From: Paradevosia sp036499825
GTDB taxonomy: Bacteria; Pseudomonadota; Alphaproteobacteria; Rhizobiales; Devosiaceae
DNA: 64,000 nt
Assembly (NCBI GenBank): GCA_036499825.1
Contig: DASYCZ010000037.1
Coordinates: 124,001-188,000 of the forward strand
Direction: 5' to 3'
In this document: positions 60,030-64,000 of the stretch, piece by piece
Layout of the letters: each line of letters opens with the position of its first letter
Numbering within the stretch: the first letter of the stretch is position 1
The notes under the pieces: model-generated
Told to the model about the DNA's origin: nothing
Seen by the model: the letters and a program-made list of their open reading frames with translations, nothing else
Database searches by the model: none
Program-made: the position numbers and the translations under genes

Positions 60030-61379
60030 ATGGGCGGCGCAGGCGTCATCGACAATTTCCTGGGTGTTTTCACCCGCTACATCGATTCCGGTTTCGGCCT
60101 GCTCAGCGGCGAGGTCGCGTTCATCGCCACGACGCTGATCGTGATCGACGTGACACTGGCGGCGCTGTTCTGGTCGTGGGGCGCCGATGACGACATCATC
60201 GCGCGGCTGGTCAAAAAGACGCTCTTCGTCGGCGTCTTCGCTTATCTGATCGGCAATTGGAACAACCTCGCGAAAATCATCTTCGAGAGTTTCGCCGGTC
60301 TCGGCCTGAAGGCGAGCGGCACAGGCTTTACCGTTCAGGACCTGCTTCGCCCTGGCAAGGTCGCGCAAACCGGCCTCGACGCGGCGCGACCGCTGCTCGA
60401 CGCCATCTCGCCTCTGATGGGCTGGATCTCGGTGTTCGAAAACCTGATCCAGATCGTTTGCCTGCTGTTCGCCTGGGCGCTGGTTATCCTCGCATTCTTC
60501 ATCCTCGCCATCCAGCTCTTCGTCACGCTGATCGAATTCAAGCTGACGACGCTCGCCGGCTTCGTGCTGATCCCCTTCGGCCTCTTCAACAAGAGCGCCT
60601 TCATGGCCGAACGCGTGCTCGGCAACGTGATTTCCAGCGGCATCAAGGTGCTCGTGCTCGCCGTCGTCATTGGCATCGGCTCGACCCTGTTCAGCCAGTT
60701 CACGCAAGGCTTTGGCGGCCAGACGCCAACCATCGACGACGCCATGGCCATCGTTCTCGCGGCGCTGTCGCTTCTTGGCCTCGGCATCTTCGGTCCCGGT
60801 ATCGCCACCGGCCTTGTTTCCGGTGGCCCCCAGCTTGGCGCGGGTGCTGCCGTCGGCACCGGCCTTGCGGCGGGCGGCATGGTGCTTGCCGGCGCTGGAG
60901 CTGCCGGTCTCGCCGCGAAGGGCGGAGCCGCGGCCCTGTCAGGTGGCGCTGCCGCCGTCCGGGGCGGCGCGACCGCGACGGGTGCGGCGTCCGCCGGCTA
61001 TAGCCTCGGCTCGTTCGGCCAGTCCGGCGCGTCGGGTGTCGCGGCCGGCATGGGCGGCATGGCGCGCGCAGCCGGCGGCGCGGCTGTATCGCCTCTTCGC
61101 CGTGCCGTCGCCAGCGTCAAATCCAGCTTCTCCGATGGCGTCAAATCCGGCTTTGGCGCGACCGGCGGCTCCTCAACCATGGGCACAGTCGGCGGCGATG
61201 CGGCAGCGTCCCCCACCTCGCCAGTATCCACCACCGGAAACCCGCCCGCCTGGGCGCAGCGTATGCGCCGCTCCCCGCATATGAGCCACGCAGTCCAGAC
61301 CGCCGCCCACGCCGTCCGCTCCGGCGACAGCCACGGCTCCGGCTCTTCCGTCAATCTCTCCGAAAGTGACCGCTCATGA
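60030..61379 (+). CDS. trbL: TrbL, VirB6-type membrane protein
   Basis: 449 residues. About six hydrophobic helices in the first 250 residues (FIATTLIVIDVTLAALFWSW, LFAWALVILAFFILAIQLFV, LAGFVLIPFGLF, VLVLAVVIGIGSTLF). The C-terminal 180 residues are very rich in Gly, Ala and Ser and little conserved, as usual for TrbL. Polytopic inner-membrane channel subunit. It overlaps trbF by four bases; the start is three bases after the TrbK-alt stop. Confidence 0.94.
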   Translation: MGGAGVIDNFLGVFTRYIDSGFGLLSGEVAFIATTLIVIDVTLAALFWSWGADDDIIARLVKKTLFVGVFAYLIGNWNNLAKIIFESFAGLGLKASGTGFTVQDLLRPGKVAQTGLDAARPLLDAISPLMGWISVFENLIQIVCLLFAWALVILAFFILAIQLFVTLIEFKLTTLAGFVLIPFGLFNKSAFMAERVLGNVISSGIKVLVLAVVIGIGSTLFSQFTQGFGGQTPTIDDAMAIVLAALSLLGLGIFGPGIATGLVSGGPQLGAGAAVGTGLAAGGMVLAGAGAAGLAAKGGAAALSGGAAAVRGGATATGAASAGYSLGSFGQSGASGVAAGMGGMARAAGGAAVSPLRRAVASVKSSFSDGVKSGFGATGGSSTMGTVGGDAAASPTSPVSTTGNPPAWAQRMRRSPHMSHAVQTAAHAVRSGDSHGSGSSVNLSESDRS

Positions 61380-62065
61380 ATCTCTTCAAGCGACCCGCCA
61401 CGCATTACGGCAAGACACTCCAACCCGAGACACCCTACCAGAAGGCCGCTCAGGTCTGGGACGAGCGCATCGGCTCGGCCCGCGTGCAGGCGAAGAACTG
61501 GCGCTATATGGCCTTCGGATCGCTGGTCCTGTCGGCTGGCTTTGCTTCCGCCCTTGTCTGGCAGTCTGTGCAGGGGACCGTCGTACCGTGGGTGGTGCAG
61601 GTCGACAATCTCGGCCAGGCGCAGACCGTCGCCCCGGCCGTCGCCGACTACCGCCCGACCGATCCGCAGATCGCATGGCATCTCGGTCATTTCATCGAGC
61701 AGGTGCGCAGCATCCCCGCCGATCCGATCATTGTCCGCCAGAACTGGCTTCGCGCCTACGACTGGACCACGGATCGCGGCGCGAGCGCGCTCAACGATTA
61801 TGCCCGCACCAATGACCCCTTCACCAAGGTCGGCAAGCAGCAGATCGCCGTCGATGTCTCCAGCGTCATCCGCGCGTCGCCTGATAGCTTCCGCGTCGCC
61901 TGGACGGAGCGGCAATACGAGAGCGGTCAGCTCGCCACCACCCAGCGCTGGACCGCGATCCTGACCATCGCGATACAGCCGCCGCGCGACGCCGATCGGC
62001 TGAAGGCCAATCCGCTCGGCATCTACGTGAACGCCATCAACTGGTCACGGGAGATGAGCCAATGA
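61376..62065 (+). CDS. trbF: TrbF, VirB8-type protein
   Basis: 229 residues. A cytosolic N-terminus with PYQKAAQVWDERIGSARVQA, one hydrophobic helix (FGSLVLSAGFASALVW) and a periplasmic VirB8-like domain: VVPWVVQVDNLGQAQTVAPA, RQNWLRAYDWTTDRGASAL and YESGQLATTQRWTAILTIAI, ending NPLGIYVNAINWSREM. It is the inner-membrane hub of the T4SS. It overlaps trbG by four bases. Confidence 0.94.
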   Translation: MNLFKRPATHYGKTLQPETPYQKAAQVWDERIGSARVQAKNWRYMAFGSLVLSAGFASALVWQSVQGTVVPWVVQVDNLGQAQTVAPAVADYRPTDPQIAWHLGHFIEQVRSIPADPIIVRQNWLRAYDWTTDRGASALNDYARTNDPFTKVGKQQIAVDVSSVIRASPDSFRVAWTERQYESGQLATTQRWTAILTIAIQPPRDADRLKANPLGIYVNAINWSREMSQ

Positions 62066-63018
62066 GCCGGCCGATGATCCGCAAAGCCACAATCGCCGCA
62101 GTTCTCCTGTCCGCCACATCGCTCGCTGGCTGCGCGACCTATAAGCCGCCTCAGATCAGCTACGATTCCAGCGTGCCACCACTGCCCACCATTCCGCCAA
62201 TTGTGACGGACGGGACGCCGAAGCCGCTGCATGTCCCAACGGCATGGACACCCGCGCGCGGCGGAACCGCCGCCGCGACGCCGACCGCCCGTGTTGAGAA
62301 CGCCAACACGGCCGCCCGCATTCAGCCGCGCCGCGAGGGCTATTACAACGCCATCCAAGTCTATCCCTGGAGCGATGGCGCGCTCTATCAGGTCTATGCC
62401 GCGCCCGGCCAGATCACCAACATCGCACTGGAACCGGGTGAGAGTCTGACCGGCGCGGGTCCGATCGCGGCAGGCGACACCGCCCGCTGGATCATCGGCG
62501 ACACGGAATCCGGTTCTGGCGTCACGCGCCGCGTGCATGTGCTGGTGAAACCCTCGCGCGCCGACATCACCACCAATCTCGTCATCACCACAGACCGGCG
62601 CACCTACATGATCGAGCTGCGCTCCGGCGAGAAGCCCTACATGCCCGCCGTCGCATGGGCCTATCCGCAACCGGCTGGCGGGCAACGCCAAGCCGTTCCC
62701 GCAACGCCGGTCATTCCCTCCGTCGCGGCACGCAACTATCGCTATGGCCTCACCGGCGACAATCCGCCGTGGAAGCCGCTCGCCGTCTATGACGATGGCC
62801 GCCGCGTCTATGTCGAGTTCCCGCGCGGCATCGTGCAGGGCGAAATGCCGCCGATCTTCGTGCTCGGTCCCGATGGCGAAGCCCAAATCGTCAACAGCCG
62901 CATCTATCAACACATCCTGATCGTCGATCGCCTGTTCGGCGCGGCCGAATTGCGCCTCGGCGGCGACCGCCAGCAGACCGTCAGGATCGTTCGTACTGAC
63001 GGGAGGCCATCGTCATGA
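62062..63018 (+). CDS. trbG: TrbG, VirB9-type protein with lipobox
   Basis: 318 residues. ATIAAVLLSATSLAGC with Cys24 is a lipoprotein signal (LAGC), so the protein is probably outer-membrane-anchored. Then a Pro-rich linker (PPQ ... VPPLPTIPPI), a strand-rich middle (YNAIQVYPWSDGALYQVYAA, TNIALEPGESLTGAGPIAAG) and the C-domain RNYRYGLTGDNPPWKPLAVY, the typical VirB9 box. It forms the outer-membrane core with TrbI. A VirB7-like role may be supplied by its own lipid. It overlaps trbI by four bases. Confidence 0.94.
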   Translation: MSRPMIRKATIAAVLLSATSLAGCATYKPPQISYDSSVPPLPTIPPIVTDGTPKPLHVPTAWTPARGGTAAATPTARVENANTAARIQPRREGYYNAIQVYPWSDGALYQVYAAPGQITNIALEPGESLTGAGPIAAGDTARWIIGDTESGSGVTRRVHVLVKPSRADITTNLVITTDRRTYMIELRSGEKPYMPAVAWAYPQPAGGQRQAVPATPVIPSVAARNYRYGLTGDNPPWKPLAVYDDGRRVYVEFPRGIVQGEMPPIFVLGPDGEAQIVNSRIYQHILIVDRLFGAAELRLGGDRQQTVRIVRTDGRPSS

Positions 63019-64000
63019 GCGAGACCGGCACCAATGCTATCGCACCCATGCGACTTCGCGCCGAACCGCCGCGCGTCACGCGTCTGTCGCGCAAGGTTCT
63101 CGCCAGCGTCGCAGCCGTCGCTCTGGTGGGTGTCGGCGGATCGCTGATCTACGCCCTCCAAGCCCGCGGCCCCGGCGACGGCGGGAAAGAACTCTATTCC
63201 ACCGCCAACCGGCAGACCGCCGATGGTCTTGCCGGTCTGCCGCGCGATTATACCGGCCCGGTTCTCGGGCCAGCGCTGCCCGGCGATCTCGGGCGGCCAA
63301 TCCTCGATGCGCAGAACGACGGCCAACCGGTCGTGCCGCCCGTCGTTCCGACGCCTGGCGTCAGCGAGGCAGAGCAACGGCGCCGTGCTGAGGAAGAGGC
63401 TGCCCGTCTCAGCACCGTCTTCTTCCAGTCGCGACAGGGAGCCGCGGCCACCGCTACGGCGGGGACGATGCCGGGCCTTGCCGCCTTCGATGCCGGCGGC
63501 GCAACAGGACAACCGACCGCGCAGGACCGGCAACTTGCCTTCCTCAACGCGGCGGCCGACCGGCGCACCGTCACGCCCGATCGTGTCACACCGCCGGCAT
63601 CGCCCTTCGTGCTTCAGGCTGGTACCGTCATATCAGCCGCGCTCATCACCGGCATCCGCTCTGATCTTCCTGGCCAGATCACGGCGCACGTGACGGAGAA
63701 CATCTACGACAGCCCAACGGGCAGCATCCTGCTCGTGCCGCAAGGCACGCGACTCATCGGCCAGTATGACAACAGCGTCCAGTTCGGTCAGCGCCGCGTG
63801 CTGCTCGTCTGGAACCGGCTCATTCTGCCCAATGGCCGCTCCGTGGTGTTGGAGCGCCAGCCGGGCGCGGACGGCCAGGGCTATGCCGGTCTGGAGGATG
63901 GCGTCGATTACCACTGGTGGGATCTCGCCAAGGCCGCCGTGCTCTCGACCCTACTCGGCGTCGGCACAGAACTCGCCACAGACGACAATGATCGCCTCAT
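63015..64000 (+). CDS. trbI: TrbI, VirB10-type protein, 5' part (runs off window)
   Basis: The frame is open for 328 codons and no stop occurs before 64000. A short cytosolic start, one hydrophobic helix (VLASVAAVALVGVGGSLIYAL), a Pro-rich periplasmic linker (PVVPPVVPTPGVSEAEQRRR) and the VirB10 domain: PFVLQAGTVISAALITGIRS, then GSILLVPQGTRLIGQYDN and WNRLILPNGRSVVLE. It spans inner to outer membrane. ATG 63015 overlaps the trbG stop as ATGA. A DUF2274 gene usually follows in this ICE type, beyond the window. Confidence 0.93.
   Translation, partial: MSETGTNAIAPMRLRAEPPRVTRLSRKVLASVAAVALVGVGGSLIYALQARGPGDGGKELYSTANRQTADGLAGLPRDYTGPVLGPALPGDLGRPILDAQNDGQPVVPPVVPTPGVSEAEQRRRAEEEAARLSTVFFQSRQGAAATATAGTMPGLAAFDAGGATGQPTAQDRQLAFLNAAADRRTVTPDRVTPPASPFVLQAGTVISAALITGIRSDLPGQITAHVTENIYDSPTGSILLVPQGTRLIGQYDNSVQFGQRRVLLVWNRLILPNGRSVVLERQPGADGQGYAGLEDGVDYHWWDLAKAAVLSTLLGVGTELATDDNDRL

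Overview
The window is GC-rich DNA from an alphaproteobacterium, most plausibly a sphingomonad or a rhizobial relative. I infer this from the kind of integrative conjugative element (ICE) on its right half (RepA-like initiator, DUF2285, DUF2840, DUF736, DUF3363 relaxase, complete trb set) and from codon use. No rRNA, tRNA or CRISPR array was seen. Almost everything here is mobile or accessory DNA.

Left part (1-11.5 kb): the end of a LysR regulator and a DUF302 gene, then a 10.4-kb block bounded by two short sequences that both read Ile-Glu-Trp-Glu-stop on the minus strand, like the 3' end of guaA, a known island integration site. The block holds a DUF3883 nuclease-like gene, a Gabija-like pair (OLD/TOPRIM nuclease plus UvrD helicase) and a 1513-residue STAND NTPase with a nuclease-like N-terminus.

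Second defence block (11.5-28.6 kb): ten closely packed minus-strand genes. They encode an Abi_C-like protein, a PD-(D/E)XK-like protein, a small unknown, SIR2, HerA ATPase, a DnaQ-type exonuclease, a protein with an AcrVA2-like C-terminal motif, a CoiA/DUF6035-like protein, a pseudokinase-SF1 helicase fusion and a two-HKD phospholipase D-like protein. A divergent trio encodes an unknown protein, a PD-(D/E)XK nuclease and a HEPN-like protein. The SIR2-HerA core is a known defence pair; the larger assemblies around it are the best candidates here for undescribed systems. The block ends exactly at a truncated DUF932 gene, which marks a recombination junction with the ICE.

ICE (28.6-64 kb): DUF736; a cargo segment with two divergent regulator-enzyme or regulator-pump pairs (ArsR-like/MFS and LysR/quinone reductase) set among copies of two repeated modules; an intact DUF932; a frameshifted DUF6499-DUF2285 gene; an XRE regulator with a perfect 16-bp inverted repeat; an AlpA-like regulator; the RepA-like initiator with internal iteron-like repeats; DUF2840; TraF peptidase; DUF736; lytic transglycosylase; and the relaxase. 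A second cargo block (43.5-51.2 kb) sits between the relaxase and traG: LysR/MFS, LysR, LysR/two GSTs/SMR pump, and TetR/SDR. It contains two full and one truncated copy of the same lysR family. The transfer operon follows: traG, a CopG-like gene, trbBCDEJ, trbK-alt, trbLFG and the start of trbI, which runs off the end.

Working view: an ICE able to mobilise itself (relaxase, coupling protein, type IV secretion) carries redox, glutathione and efflux cargo and lies beside two stacked defence islands. No integrase gene is in the window, so the element's ends and actual insertion site remain inferred.
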